Notes: generated from the sequence alone by a model not told the origin. DNA of 54,935 bases from Gemmiger formicilis (GCF_016900095.1 NZ_JACJJP010000022.1:1-54935); one strand, 5' to 3'; shown: positions 45,798 through 54,904, counted from the stretch's first letter. A program made the numbers and translations.

Positions 45798-45943
45798 CCT
45801 TGTTCACCGGGCCCCAGCCCGGTGAATAGGCCGTCCCGGAGGGGTGGCCGCATATGGGTCCAGGGTTGAAAACCCTGGTCGGCGTCCACCGCATCGAAAC
45901 GGTGGCGCTTTTTCCGTCGCTTTTTGGCGTCAAAAAGCGACAA
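45798..45943 (-). repeat. Multi-hairpin intergenic element, copy C (inverted)
   Basis: Lies tail to tail with copy B. Read on the minus strand: GTCGCTTTTTG-ACGC-CAAAAAGCGAC, CCACCG/CGGTGG, CCAGGGTT-TTC-AACCCTGG, GGCC/GGCC, TTCACCGGGC-TGGG-GCCCGGTGAA, CAAGG. Confidence 0.8.
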
Positions 45944-45978
45944 CCCAACGGCAGGCAGCCGTTTGCCAAGAAGCTTAC

Positions 45979-46024
45979 AACCCCTCAGTCGCCTTCGGCG
46001 CCAGCTCCCCTTACACAGGGGAGC
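45979..46024 (-). repeat. Short CTCCCCT repeat, inverted copy
   Basis: CAACCCCTCAGTC...CCAGCTCCCCTTACACAGGGGAGCC is the reverse orientation of the repeat found at 49484 and 49735. It carries its own GGCTCCCCT-type hairpin. Confidence 0.6.
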
Positions 46025-46046
46025 CGGTCTCGGTGCCCGCAAACCA

Positions 46047-46084
46047 AAAGAGGAGAACCTCCTTCCGGAGATTCTCCTCTTTGT
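46047..46084 (-). terminator. Terminator of uxaC
   Basis: AAGAGGAGAA/TTCTCCTCTT with inner CTCC/GGAG pairing; the minus strand ends in TTTT. Confidence 0.75.
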
Positions 46085-46102
46085 ATATTCGGCAAACAAA
46101 TA

Positions 46103-47545
46103 TTACAGATTGAAATACCGCTTGGCGTTGTAGTAGCTGATGCCTTCCACAATCTTCTTCAGCGACTTTTCGTCGTTGGGATACTGGCCGTTCTCCACCC
46201 AGTTGCCGATGAGGTTGCACATCAGGCGGCGGAACAGCTCGTGGCGGGTGTAGCTCAGGAAGCTGCGGCTGTCGGTGAGCATACCGATGAAGTTGCCCAG
46301 CAGGCCCAGACGGGCCAGGGTCTTCATCTGCTGGTACATGCCGTCGTCGGTGTCACAGAACCACCAGGCGCTGCCCAGCTGGATCTTGCCCGGCACTTCC
46401 TCATCCTGGAAGGCGCCCAGAATGGTGCCCAGCATGTCGAAGTCGGCGGGGTTCAGGCTGTACAGAATCACCTTGGGGCATTCGCCGGTCTCGGTCAGGG
46501 CGGACAGCAGGCTGCTGATGGAAGCGCTGCCGTCGGTCACGGCGATCATATCGTAACCGGTATCGGGGCCCAGCTTCTTGTACATGTGCTTGTTCACGTT
46601 GCGCAGGCAGCTGTAGTGGATCTGCATGACCACGTTGTACTTCTTGTACAGGCGGCCCAGCTTGATCAGCAGGTAAGTGGTGTAGGCGTCGCCCTCCTCC
46701 TTGGTCAGGGGCTCGCCGGCCATGGCCTTGCGGAACGCCTCGGAAGCCTTGTCCACGTCGGTCTCCACATAGGGCACGTAGTCCAGGCCGTGGTCGGAAG
46801 CGCGGCAGCCCATCTTCACAAAGAACTGCAGCCGCTCGTCCAGGGCGGACACCACGCAGTCGGCGCAGGCAAACTTGCGGCCCACCACCTCTTCCAGCTT
46901 GTGGATGTACTCCGCAAAGCCGGGCTTCATGATGTTCAGGGCCTTGTCCGGACGGAAGGAAGGCGCCACAACCACCTTGATGGACGGGTCGTTCTTGATC
47001 TTCTCATGCCATTCCAGGCTGTCGATGGGGTCGTCGGTGGTGCCCACCATGGCCACGTTGCTCTGTTCGATCAGGCCGCGCACGGTCATGTTGGGGTCGT
47101 GCTGCAGCTTGTCGTTGCACAGATTCCACACCTCTTCGGCGGTGTCGCCGTTGAGCACGCCCTCATAGCCGAAGTACTTCTTCAGCTCCAGGTGGCACCA
47201 GGTGTACATGGGGTTGCCGATGGCCATTTCCAGCGCTTCGGCAAACTTCTGGAACCGCTCACGGTCGGGCTTGTCGCCGGTGATATACTCTTCCGGCACG
47301 CCGTTGGAACGCATCACGCGCCACTTGTAGTGGTCGCCGAAATAATAATCGGACCCGTCGGCCAGGACCTGATGGCCGCCCAACCACACCTGGGCGATGT
47401 TCTCAAAGCGGCGGTCCTCATAGATCTCCTGCGGGGGAATGTGGCAGTGATAGTCCACGATGGGCTGCTGGGCGGCGTAATCGTGGTACAGGTGCTGCGC
47501 GGTCTTGGTTTCCAGCAGGAAATCCTTGTCCATAAAAGCTTTCAT
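46103..47545 (-). CDS. uxaC: Uronate isomerase
   Basis: Metal-dependent isomerase of 480 residues converting D-galacturonate to D-tagaturonate (or glucuronate to fructuronate). The amidohydrolase-type metal site is visible as His33 and His35 in DYHCHIPPQ; family blocks include WRVMRSNGVPEEYITG, NPMYTWCHLELKKYFG, TTDDPIDSLEWHEKI and the C-terminal GMLTDSRSFLSYTRHELFRR. The start at 47545 has AAGGAG 9 bases ahead. It is divergent from uxaB. Confidence 0.95.
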   Translation of the reverse strand: MKAFMDKDFLLETKTAQHLYHDYAAQQPIVDYHCHIPPQEIYEDRRFENIAQVWLGGHQVLADGSDYYFGDHYKWRVMRSNGVPEEYITGDKPDRERFQKFAEALEMAIGNPMYTWCHLELKKYFGYEGVLNGDTAEEVWNLCNDKLQHDPNMTVRGLIEQSNVAMVGTTDDPIDSLEWHEKIKNDPSIKVVVAPSFRPDKALNIMKPGFAEYIHKLEEVVGRKFACADCVVSALDERLQFFVKMGCRASDHGLDYVPYVETDVDKASEAFRKAMAGEPLTKEEGDAYTTYLLIKLGRLYKKYNVVMQIHYSCLRNVNKHMYKKLGPDTGYDMIAVTDGSASISSLLSALTETGECPKVILYSLNPADFDMLGTILGAFQDEEVPGKIQLGSAWWFCDTDDGMYQQMKTLARLGLLGNFIGMLTDSRSFLSYTRHELFRRLMCNLIGNWVENGQYPNDEKSLKKIVEGISYYNAKRYFNL

Positions 47546-47642
47546 AAACCGGTACTCCTTTGCTAACCTTTGGCGTTTTGCGGCCCCAAAAGGAACGGAT
47601 TGTGCGCCTTTCGGGCGGGCAAATACAACATAACCTGCTACC

Positions 47643-47671
47643 ATTATACATAGGAAACCCCCGGGGAACAA
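47643..47671 (-). promoter_or_regulatory. Promoter of uxaC
   Basis: Minus strand TTGTTC, a 17-base spacer and TATAAT, about 100 bases before the start codon. Confidence 0.6.
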
Positions 47672-47797
47672 GTTGCAAAAATTGCCCAGAACCCGAAATA
47701 ACTGCCAAAAATTAAGGGTTGGGCTTGTGCAAAACGCAGAAACGACCAAAACCAAAAACAGATGCGCAAAATATGTGCGTTGGCAAAAGAATGAATC

Positions 47798-47826
47798 TTG
47801 ACGCGCCCGCCCAAAAAAATTAGAAT
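47798..47826 (+). promoter_or_regulatory. Promoter of uxaB
   Basis: TTGACG (47798-47803), a 17-base spacer and TAGAAT (47821-47826). An imperfect dyad GCGCA-AAATA-TGTGC near 47764-47779 is a weak operator candidate for a shared regulator of the divergent uxa genes. The remaining sequence of the 47546-47917 gap shows no gene. Confidence 0.6.
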
Positions 47827-47917
47827 AAGGGTGATATTGAGCGTCTATTGGCTGCGCACAAAGTGTGCCGTGGCATGGGCAGGGCGCGAATTTTGCGAAC
47901 GTAAGGAGAGCATTCAC

Positions 47918-49411
47918 ATGGAAACCTTGAACTACCAAGTCTTGGAAAAGTCCGGCTACAAGGGCTATGTCCTCAAGGACGCCCCGGAAAAGGTCCTGCA
48001 GTTTGGCGAGGGCAATTTCCTGCGTGCATTCGTCGATTACTGGTTTGATGTCTCCAACGAGAAGGTCGGCTGGAACGGCAAGTGCTGCCTGGTGCAGCCC
48101 ATCGCCCCCGGCCTGGCCAAGCTGATCAACGCCCAGGAAGGGCTTTACACCCTGTACCTGCGCGGGCGGCAGAACGGCGAAAAGGTGGACGCCAAACGGG
48201 TGATTTCCAGCGTGTCCCGCTGCCTGAACCCCTATGAAAAGGAAGATTACGACGCCATGATGCAGGTGGCCGTCTCGGATGATCTGGAGTACATCGTCTC
48301 CAACACCACCGAGGCCGGCATCGTCTACGACCCTGCCTGCCAGGCCAACGACTGCCCGCCGTCCTCCTTCCCGGCCAAGCTCACCCAGGTGCTGCTGGCA
48401 CGCTACAACGCCAAAAAGCCCGGCGTGGTGGTGCTTTCCTGCGAGCTCATCGACAACAACGGCAAGGAACTGCTCAAGTGCGTGAACCAGTACATTGACC
48501 AGTGGGGCCTGGACGACGGCTTCAAGAAGTGGGTCAACGAGGACTGCACTTTCTGCTCCACCCTGGTGGACCGCATCGTGCCCGGCCGCATCCGCGACGC
48601 CGCCGAGGTGGCCCGTCTGGAGGAGGAAAACGGCTACCACGACGAGCTCATCGACGTGGGCGAGATCTTCGGCGTGTGGAACATCGAAGGCCCGGCCTGG
48701 CTGGAGGACAAGCTCCCGTTCAAGGCCGCGGGGCTCAACTGCCCGGTGGTGCCCGACGTTACCCCCTACAAGAAACGCAAGGTTCGCATCCTGAACGGAG
48801 CCCACACCGGTTTTGTGCTGGGTGCGTATCTGGCGGGCTTCGACATTGTGCGGGACTGCATGCATGACGACGTCATCCGCGGCTTCATGAACAAGATGCT
48901 GCTGGAAGAGGTGGTGCCCATCCTGCCCCTGGACCAGGAAGACTGCAAGCAGTTTGCCGCCGCCGTGGAAGACCGCTTCAACAACCCCTTTGTCAACCAT
49001 GAGCTGATGAGCATCAGCCTGAACTCCACCTCCAAGTGGCGGGCCCGCAACATGCCCTCCCTGCTGGAGTATGTGGAAAAGAACGGCACCCTGCCCACCT
49101 GCCTGAGCATGGGCCTGGCCGCCTACATCGCCTTCTATTCCAACGACATCCAGGGCCTGACCGACAAGGGCCTGGTCTGCAAGCGCCCCGCCGGCAACGA
49201 GTACACCGTTTCCGACGACCGCTGGGTGCTGGAATTCTACAACGCCCACAAGGACGACGACATCCCCACCCTGGTGCATGCCGTCATGACCAACGAGCAG
49301 ATGTGGGGCCAGGACCTGACCGCCGTGCCCGGCTTTGAACAGCGCACCGTGGAAAATCTGACCAAGATCCGCACCGAAGGCGCCAAGGCGGCGTATGCTT
49401 CCTGCCTGTAA
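47918..49411 (+). CDS. uxaB: Tagaturonate reductase (altronate oxidoreductase)
   Basis: NAD-dependent reductase of 497 residues in the long-chain mannitol dehydrogenase family, turning tagaturonate into altronate. Visible blocks are VLQFGEGNFLRAFVDYW near residues 26-42, DRIVPGRIRD and KVRILNGAHTGFVLGAYLAG, with the Lys-Asn-His catalytic motif around that last block. ATG 47918 follows AAGGAGAG; earlier in-frame starts overlap the promoter. It belongs with uxaC and uxaA in galacturonate breakdown, separated from uxaA by repeat elements. Confidence 0.94.
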   Translation: METLNYQVLEKSGYKGYVLKDAPEKVLQFGEGNFLRAFVDYWFDVSNEKVGWNGKCCLVQPIAPGLAKLINAQEGLYTLYLRGRQNGEKVDAKRVISSVSRCLNPYEKEDYDAMMQVAVSDDLEYIVSNTTEAGIVYDPACQANDCPPSSFPAKLTQVLLARYNAKKPGVVVLSCELIDNNGKELLKCVNQYIDQWGLDDGFKKWVNEDCTFCSTLVDRIVPGRIRDAAEVARLEEENGYHDELIDVGEIFGVWNIEGPAWLEDKLPFKAAGLNCPVVPDVTPYKKRKVRILNGAHTGFVLGAYLAGFDIVRDCMHDDVIRGFMNKMLLEEVVPILPLDQEDCKQFAAAVEDRFNNPFVNHELMSISLNSTSKWRARNMPSLLEYVEKNGTLPTCLSMGLAAYIAFYSNDIQGLTDKGLVCKRPAGNEYTVSDDRWVLEFYNAHKDDDIPTLVHAVMTNEQMWGQDLTAVPGFEQRTVENLTKIRTEGAKAAYASCL

Positions 49412-49437
49412 GAAATGAAATCCGGGCCGCTCCCGGA

Positions 49438-49528
49438 AAGCCTCCCCTGTGCAAGGGGAGGTGCCGCACCTTTTTCCTCCAAGCCTCCCCTGTGTAAGGG
49501 GAGGTGCCGCGCAGCGGCGGAGGGGTTG
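49438..49528 (+). repeat. Two tandem CTCCCCT short repeats
   Basis: AAGCCTCCCCTGTGCAAGGG and a near-identical unit starting at 49484 (GTGTAAGGGGAGG), the second extended by GTGCCGCGCAGCGGCGGAGG. Each unit folds as CCTCCCCT/AGGGGAGG. Confidence 0.7.
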
Positions 49529-49572
49529 GCCGGGCTCTTGTCGCCTGGCGGACGGAAGCCTGCCGAAGAGTC

Positions 49573-49721
49573 CTTCCTTTTGTGACCAAAAGGAAGCGAA
49601 AAGTCCCACCGTTTCGACGCGGTGGACGCCGACCAGGGCTGCGGCCCTGGACCCGGGGATGCGGCCACCTTACGACGGCCTACTCACCGGCCTGGGGCCG
49701 GTGAGCAAGGAATGGATTTGA
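49573..49721 (+). repeat. Multi-hairpin intergenic element, copy D
   Basis: Hairpins in order: CTTCCTTTTG-TGAC-CAAAAGGAAG (49573-49596), CCACCG/CGGTGG, CCAGGGC-TGCG-GCCCTGG, GGCC/GGCC, CTCACCGGC/GCCGGTGAG, then CAAGGAATGG. Nearly identical to the outer parts of copy A. Confidence 0.8.
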
Positions 49722-49734
49722 ATGGCTCTTCCGG

Positions 49735-49882
49735 AAAGCCTCCCCTGTGCAAGGGGAGGTGCCGCGCAGCGGCGGAGGGGTTGTAAACCCTGCCTGATTT
49801 CCCGTTACCGGGAAAACCCGTCAAGTCTCCAACCCCTCAGTCGGCCTTGCGGCCGCCAGCTCCCCTTGCACAGGGGAGCCTT
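49735..49882. repeat. Inverted pair of CTCCCCT repeats upstream of uxaA
   Basis: A plus copy (49735-49783, CCTCCCCTGTGCAAGGGGAG then GCGCAGCGGCGGAGGGG) faces a minus copy (about 49829-49882, CAACCCCTCAGTCGG...CTCCCCTTGCACAGGGGAG). Together with copy D they fill the 49412-49996 gap; no gene is seen there. Confidence 0.7.
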
Positions 49883-49996
49883 CAGCAGCCGTTCCCCCCG
49901 CAAGCACCCGCTTGCCCGCAACCCAGCAAACCAAAACCAGGCGGTCCATCTCGGGCCGCCTTTCTCAAAACAACTTAGGAATAAGGAGAATCAACC

Positions 49997-51484
49997 ATGC
50001 CGCTGACCATCCATATCCACCCCGACGACAACGTGGTGGTGGCCCTGCATCCCATCGCCAAGGGCACCGAAGTGCCTGTGGAGGGCGTGGGCACCGTCAC
50101 CGCCGCCGAGGACATTCCCCAGGGCCACAAAATGGCCATCCGCCCCATCAAAGCAGGGGAGAACGTCATCAAGTACGGCTTTGCCATCGGCCACGCCACC
50201 GCCGACGCCCAGCCAGGCACCTGGATGCACACCCACAACGTCAAGACCAACCTGTCCGGGGAGCTGGAATACACCTACAACCCCAAACTGAACTATCCCG
50301 CCCCGGTGCAGCCCGAAACTTTCATGGGCTTCCGTCGCAAGGACGGCCGGGCGGCCATCCGCAACGAAATCTGGATCATCCCCACCGTGGGCTGCGTCAA
50401 CGACTGTGCCAAGGCCCTGGTGAACCAGAACCAGGACCTGGTCACCGGCACCATCGACGGGCTGTACACCTTCACCCACCCCTTCGGCTGCTCCCAGACC
50501 GGCCATGACCATGCCCAGACCCGCAAGCTGCTGGCGGCCCTGGTGCGCCACCCCAACGCGGCGGCGGTGCTGGTGCTCAGCCTGGGCTGCGAAAACCTGA
50601 CCCACGAGCAGTTTGTGGCCGAAATCGGCGACTATGACCCCGACCGGGTCAAGTTCCTGACCTGCCAGGACGTGGAGGACGAGCTGGCCGCCGGCCGGGA
50701 CATCCTCAAAGAGCTGGCCGCCTACGCCGGGCAGTTCCACCGGGAACCCATCCCCGCCAGCGAACTGGTGGTGGGCATGAAGTGCGGCGGCTCGGACGGT
50801 TTGTCCGGCATCACCGCCAACCCCACCATCGGCCGGTTCAGCGATATGCTGGTGGCCCGGGGCGGCTCCACTGTCCTCACCGAGGTGCCCGAGATGTTCG
50901 GCGCCGAGGGCTTCCTCATGGACCGCTGCCGGAATGAAGAGGTCTTCCACAAGGCGGTGGCCATGATCAACGGCTTCAAGGAATACTTCATCGCCCACAA
51001 CGAGGTGGTGTACGAGAACCCCAGCCCGGGCAACAAGCAGGGCGGCATCACCACCCTGGAAGACAAGTCCTGCGGCTGCGTCCAGAAGGGCGGCTCCGCC
51101 CCCATCATGGACGTCATCGGCTACGGCGACGCCGTCACCACCAAGGGGCTGAACATGCTCTACGGCCCGGGCAACGACCTGGTTTCCGCCACCGCCCTCA
51201 CCGCCGCCGGCGCCCACCTGATCCTGTTCAGCACCGGCCGGGGCACCCCCTTCGGCGCCACCGCCCCCACCCTCAAGGTGTCCACCAACAGCCAGCTGGC
51301 CGCCAAAAAGCCGGGCTGGATCGACTACAACACCGGCGTCATCGCCGACGGCGAGAAAACCATCGACGAGACCGCCCAGGGCCTGTATGACCTGGTGCTG
51401 GAAGTGGCTTCCGGCAAGAAGACCAAGGCCGAGGAAAAAGGTTTCCGGGAAATTTCTATTTTCAAAGACGGCGTGATGCTGTAA
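49997..51484 (+). CDS. uxaA: Altronate dehydratase
   Basis: Dehydratase of 495 residues making 2-keto-3-deoxygluconate from altronate. The N-terminal SAF-like domain (about 1-95, with IGHATADAQPGTWMHTHNV) and the C-terminal catalytic domain (FGCSQTGHDHAQT, VLSLGCEN, MKCGGSDGLSGITANP, SCGCVQKGG, with conserved cysteines likely for the iron site) are fused as in E. coli UxaA. ATG 49997 follows AAGGAG. KdgK and KDPG aldolase, the next pathway steps, are not in the window. Confidence 0.95.
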   Translation: MPLTIHIHPDDNVVVALHPIAKGTEVPVEGVGTVTAAEDIPQGHKMAIRPIKAGENVIKYGFAIGHATADAQPGTWMHTHNVKTNLSGELEYTYNPKLNYPAPVQPETFMGFRRKDGRAAIRNEIWIIPTVGCVNDCAKALVNQNQDLVTGTIDGLYTFTHPFGCSQTGHDHAQTRKLLAALVRHPNAAAVLVLSLGCENLTHEQFVAEIGDYDPDRVKFLTCQDVEDELAAGRDILKELAAYAGQFHREPIPASELVVGMKCGGSDGLSGITANPTIGRFSDMLVARGGSTVLTEVPEMFGAEGFLMDRCRNEEVFHKAVAMINGFKEYFIAHNEVVYENPSPGNKQGGITTLEDKSCGCVQKGGSAPIMDVIGYGDAVTTKGLNMLYGPGNDLVSATALTAAGAHLILFSTGRGTPFGATAPTLKVSTNSQLAAKKPGWIDYNTGVIADGEKTIDETAQGLYDLVLEVASGKKTKAEEKGFREISIFKDGVML

Positions 51485-51520
51485 AATAGAGGCAGGAAAT
51501 CAAAAAGGAGGCTTTCTGCC

Positions 51521-52393
51521 ATGTCCACTCTGACCAACGGCACCTACGAAAAATACGGCGTTCGTTACGCCACCCTCACCCTCACCGACGGCGATTACGC
51601 CCTGACCGTCACCCCCGAAAAGGGCGGCATGGCCACCAGCTTTACCAAGGCGGGGGAGGAGTACCTCTGGCTGAGGGACAAGAACTTCGAATCCACCGAC
51701 CGTCCCCGCTGCGGCATTCCCATCCTCTTCCCCAGCTGCAGCAAGCCGGATAACGGCGTGCACATCTTTGACGGCGCCGCTTATCCCATGGAAGTCCACG
51801 GCTTTGCCGACCTGCTGCCCTGGCAGGTGAAGAAGGCGGACGATACCGCCATCGAGCTGACCCTGGCCCCCAACGGCCTGACCAAGTTCGTCTACCCCTT
51901 CGACTTCCTGCTCACCATGCGATACACCCTGGAAGGCCCCACCGCCACCCTGGCCCTGACCGTGGAAAACACCGGCGCCAAGGTGCTGCCCTTCAGCGTG
52001 GGCTTCCACCCCTATTTCGGCGTGAGCAAGCTGGAAAACGTCAGCTTTGCCATTGACGCCGCCACCTGCTCCGAGGACGCCAAGGGCGAACAGCCCGCCG
52101 CGGTGCAGCCCATCACCCTGACCCGCAAGGAAGGCTCCGCCGATTCCATCCGTCTGCTCACCGGCGTCAAGACCCCCATGGTCATGACCGATGCCGGCAA
52201 CGGCCACAAGGTCACCGTGGCCTTTGACCAGGATGTCTTCGGCAAGGGCGTGCTGTGGCAGCAGGACGCCGAGAGCTTTGTCTGCATGGAGCCCTGGAAC
52301 GGCTGGGCCAACAGCGTGAACGAGGCCGGCAAGCACGAGGAACTGAACCCCGGCGAAAGCAAGACCTTCACCTGGAGCGTCACCATCGGGTGA
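51521..52393 (+). CDS. Aldose 1-epimerase family protein
   Basis: Beta-sandwich mutarotase-like protein of 290 residues. Landmarks are [23 protein letters not shown] (His) and [11 protein letters not shown] (His), which match the substrate-binding residues of galactose mutarotase and LacX-type proteins; [13 protein letters not shown] near the end contains the expected glutamate. It lies 36 bases after uxaA with AAAGGAGG ahead, so it is probably cotranscribed and may interconvert uronate anomers. Confidence 0.88.
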   Translation: MSTLTNGTYEKYGVRYATLTLTDGDYALTVTPEKGGMATSFTKAGEEYLWLRDKNFESTDRPRCGIPILFPSCSKPDNGVHIFDGAAYPMEVHGFADLLPWQVKKADDTAIELTLAPNGLTKFVYPFDFLLTMRYTLEGPTATLALTVENTGAKVLPFSVGFHPYFGVSKLENVSFAIDAATCSEDAKGEQPAAVQPITLTRKEGSADSIRLLTGVKTPMVMTDAGNGHKVTVAFDQDVFGKGVLWQQDAESFVCMEPWNGWANSVNEAGKHEELNPGESKTFTWSVTIG

Positions 52394-52415
52394 GCATCCC
52401 ATCAAGCAAAAAAAA

Positions 52416-52449
52416 GCAGGCTTCCCAAGGCGGGAAGCCTGTTTTTTTG
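52416..52449. terminator. Bidirectional terminator between epimerase and araC-type genes
   Basis: CAGGCTTCCC-AAGGC-GGGAAGCCTG flanked by an A run on the left and T7 on the right, serving both convergent genes. Confidence 0.85.
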
Positions 52450-52451
52450 TC

Positions 52452-53327
52452 TCATCGGCGGCCCCGCCAGGCCCGGCGGTAGTCGGTGGCGGTCTGGCCC
52501 TCGGCGGCCCGGAAACACCGGGTGAAGTAGGCCTGTTCCTTGAACCCGCACTCGGCGGCGATCTGCCCCAGGGTCAGGTCGGTGTAGCGCAGCATCTGCT
52601 TGGCCCGGTCGATGCGGGCGGACTGGCGGCAGTCCACGATGGTCTCCCCGTATCGCTGCTTGAAACTGCGGGCAAGATAATACTTGCTCAGGTAAAACCG
52701 GGCGGCCAGCTCGTCCAGGGAGAAGTTCTCGGTGCAGTGGGCAATGACGTAGGCCCGCACCTCCTCCAGCCGGGCGGCGGCGGGGGCGGTTTCGGCCCCC
52801 GCCCGGGCCCGGGCCGCCAGAATCCCCGCCAGCAGCGCCCCGATCTCGGCGGAAGCTTCCAGCTCGGCGGTGGCGTCCCAGTGTCGGGCCAGTTCCAGCA
52901 CCCGGTCCAGCCGCCGCGCCGGGGCGCCGGCGTCGGCGGGAGTGAACACCGGGGTGCCCCCGGCGGCAAACAGCTTGTAAAAGGCCGGGGCGCTGTGCCC
53001 GTTGAAGTGCACCCAACGCAGCTCCCAGGGGTCGTCGTCGGCGCTGCGGTAGCCGTGGGGGCGGCGGCAGTCCACCCAGAAACACTGCCCCGGATGCAGC
53101 GGCCACACCTTGCCGTCGTACTGCAGCCGCCCGCTGCCCGCCGCCACCTGCACCAGCAGAAAGCTGTCCAGGTTGCTGCGCTGGGTGCCGGCGTGACTTT
53201 CCAGCAGCCGGATGTGCCCGGCCTCCTGCAGAAAGAAAAGGTTCTGCCGGGCAAAGGCCGAGGGCGTCAGGATGACCCGCACGCTGGACGGGTCGTAAAA
53301 CGGGGGAAAGGAACCGGTTCCGGACAA
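52452..53327 (-). CDS. AraC-family transcriptional regulator
   Basis: Regulator of 291 residues. A cupin-like N-terminal sensing domain ([22 protein letters not shown]) precedes two HTH motifs: [23 protein letters not shown] and [23 protein letters not shown]. No ATG fits; TTG 53327 sits 4 bases after GGGAGGTGA and gives a sensible N terminus. It is divergent from gmd, with overlapping TTGACA/TTGTCA hexamers between, and convergent with the uxa-side genes. Its target could be either neighbour. Confidence 0.88.
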   Translation of the reverse strand: MSGTGSFPPFYDPSSVRVILTPSAFARQNLFFLQEAGHIRLLESHAGTQRSNLDSFLLVQVAAGSGRLQYDGKVWPLHPGQCFWVDCRRPHGYRSADDDPWELRWVHFNGHSAPAFYKLFAAGGTPVFTPADAGAPARRLDRVLELARHWDATAELEASAEIGALLAGILAARARAGAETAPAAARLEEVRAYVIAHCTENFSLDELAARFYLSKYYLARSFKQRYGETIVDCRQSARIDRAKQMLRYTDLTLGQIAAECGFKEQAYFTRCFRAAEGQTATDYRRAWRGRR

Positions 53328-53385
53328 AAAATCACCTCCCACAGGACAGGGCAAGATTGTGCAAAAACTGCGGCAATATCCTCCC

Positions 53386-53414
53386 TTGTCAAGGCTTGTC
53401 AAAACCATTATACT
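53386..53414 (+). promoter_or_regulatory. Promoter of gmd, overlapping a divergent TTGACA pair
   Basis: TTGTCA (53386-53391), a 17-base spacer and TATACT (53409-53414). The motif TTGTCAAGGCTTGTCAA is repeated, and on the minus strand reads as two TTGACA hexamers able to drive the AraC gene. Confidence 0.65.
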
Positions 53415-53531
53415 GGATACCAGGCAAAATACAAGGGCGAAGTCTGCCGCTTTGGCGCACAACCCCGCCCCGCAAGAAAATACAACCCCGCCGCCCGGCG
53501 GACGGGGCCCAACGCAAAAAGGAGTCAAAAC

Positions 53532-54620
53532 ATGAAAAAAGCCCTCATCACCGGCGTGACCGGGCAGGACGGCAGCTATCTGGCCGAGTTCCTCATCGAA
53601 AAAGGCTACGACGTCCACGGCATGATCCGTCGTTCCAGCGTGGACTACCGGGAGCGCATCGCCCATCTGGAAGGGCATCCCCAGTTCCACCTGCACTACG
53701 GCGACCTGGGGGATTCCCTGAGCCTGGTGAAGATCGTGGGCGAGGTGCGCCCGGATGAGATCTACAACCTGGCGGCCCAGAGCCACGTGCAGGTCAGCTT
53801 CGACGTGCCGGAGTACACCGCCGATGTGGTGGCCACCGGCGTGCTGCGCCTGCTGGAAGCGGTGCGCATCTGCGGGCTGGAAAAGACCTGCCGCATCTAC
53901 CAGGCATCCACCAGCGAGCTGTACGGCAAGGTGGAGGAGGTTCCCCAGAACGAAAAGACCCCCTTCCATCCCTACAGCCCCTACGCGGTGGCCAAGCAGT
54001 ACGGCTTCTGGATCGTGAAGGAGTACCGGGAAGCCTACCACATGTACTGCTGCTCCGGCATCCTGTTCAACCACGAATCCGAGCGCCGGGGCGAGACCTT
54101 CGTCACCCGCAAGATCACCCTGGCGGCGGCCCGCATCGCCCAGGGCAAGCAGGACAAGCTGTATCTGGGCAACCTGTCCAGCCTGCGGGACTGGGGCTAC
54201 GCCAAGGATTATGTGGAGTGCATGTGGCTGATCCTGCAGCAGGACAAGCCGGATGACTTCGTCATTGCCACCGGCGAGCAGCACAGCGTGCGGGAGTTCT
54301 GCCAGCTGGCCTTCCACGAGGTGGGCATCGAGCTGGAGTTCGTGGGCGAAGGCATGGAGGAGAAGGGCATCGACAAGGCCACCGGCAAGGTGCTCATTGA
54401 GGTCAGCCCCGACTTCTACCGTCCCACCGACGTGGTCAACCTGTGGGGCGACCCCACCAAGGCCAAGACTGAGCTGGGCTGGAACCCCACCAAGACCCCC
54501 TTTGAGGAGCTGGTGCGCCTGATGGTGCGCAGCGACATGCGCAAGGTGGCCGTGGAACGGGCCGAGGAGAACGTGGATCTTTATAAGATCGAGGCCCTGG
54601 AGAAGGGCGTGCGGAAGTAA
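53532..54620 (+). CDS. gmd: GDP-mannose 4,6-dehydratase
   Basis: SDR-family dehydratase of 362 residues producing GDP-4-keto-6-deoxymannose, precursor of GDP-fucose or GDP-rhamnose. The NAD(P) motif [14 protein letters not shown] is at residues 8-21, IRRSS follows near 36, and the catalytic Tyr/Lys are in [10 protein letters not shown] near 152-161. [17 protein letters not shown] is highly characteristic of Gmd. ATG 53532 has AAAGGAG ahead. A GDP-fucose synthase gene would be expected nearby but, if present, lies beyond the window. Confidence 0.95.
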   Translation: MKKALITGVTGQDGSYLAEFLIEKGYDVHGMIRRSSVDYRERIAHLEGHPQFHLHYGDLGDSLSLVKIVGEVRPDEIYNLAAQSHVQVSFDVPEYTADVVATGVLRLLEAVRICGLEKTCRIYQASTSELYGKVEEVPQNEKTPFHPYSPYAVAKQYGFWIVKEYREAYHMYCCSGILFNHESERRGETFVTRKITLAAARIAQGKQDKLYLGNLSSLRDWGYAKDYVECMWLILQQDKPDDFVIATGEQHSVREFCQLAFHEVGIELEFVGEGMEEKGIDKATGKVLIEVSPDFYRPTDVVNLWGDPTKAKTELGWNPTKTPFEELVRLMVRSDMRKVAVERAEENVDLYKIEALEKGVRK

Positions 54621-54676
54621 GTTTTTTTGCTTTTGGGCGCCCGGCTGCGGGGGTAACGGCTGGCAGCCGTGTGGTT

Positions 54677-54822
54677 GTCGCTTTTTGACGCCAAAAAGCG
54701 ACGGAAAAAGCGCCACCGTTTCGAGGCGGTGGACGCCGACCAGGGGTTTCACCCCTGGACCCATATGCGGCCACCCCTCCGGGACGGCCTACTCAGGTCC
54801 TGGGGGACCTGAGCAAGGAAAA
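54677..54822 (+). repeat. Multi-hairpin intergenic element, copy E
   Basis: Hairpins GTCGCTTTTTG-ACGC-CAAAAAGCGAC (54677-54702), CCACCG/CGGTGG, CCAGGGGT-TTC-ACCCCTGG, GGCC/GGCC, CTCAGGTCC-TGGG-GGACCTGAG, then CAAGG. Belongs to the same subtype as copy C. Confidence 0.8.
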
Positions 54823-54904
54823 AATTAAAAACCATAAGGGAAAGCCGCTGCCAACCCGGAGTCTGCCATTAGCAGTTGCTGTTGGGCAATGGTATTAAAA
54901 CCAT

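Noticed and set aside
46103-49609. A single 1168-codon minus-strand frame covering uxaC and the opposite of uxaB
   Set aside because: Only the part from 47545 down is a real protein (uxaC); the upstream part is antisense to uxaB and read-through of repeat copy D.
49438-49882. CRISPR-like spacing of CTCCCCT repeats
   Set aside because: Units are irregularly spaced, occur in both orientations and have no unique spacers of equal length; no cas genes are present.
52452-54764. 770-codon minus-strand frame including the AraC gene
   Set aside because: The segment above 53327 is antisense to gmd; the TTG start with GGGAGGTGA gives a normal-sized AraC regulator.
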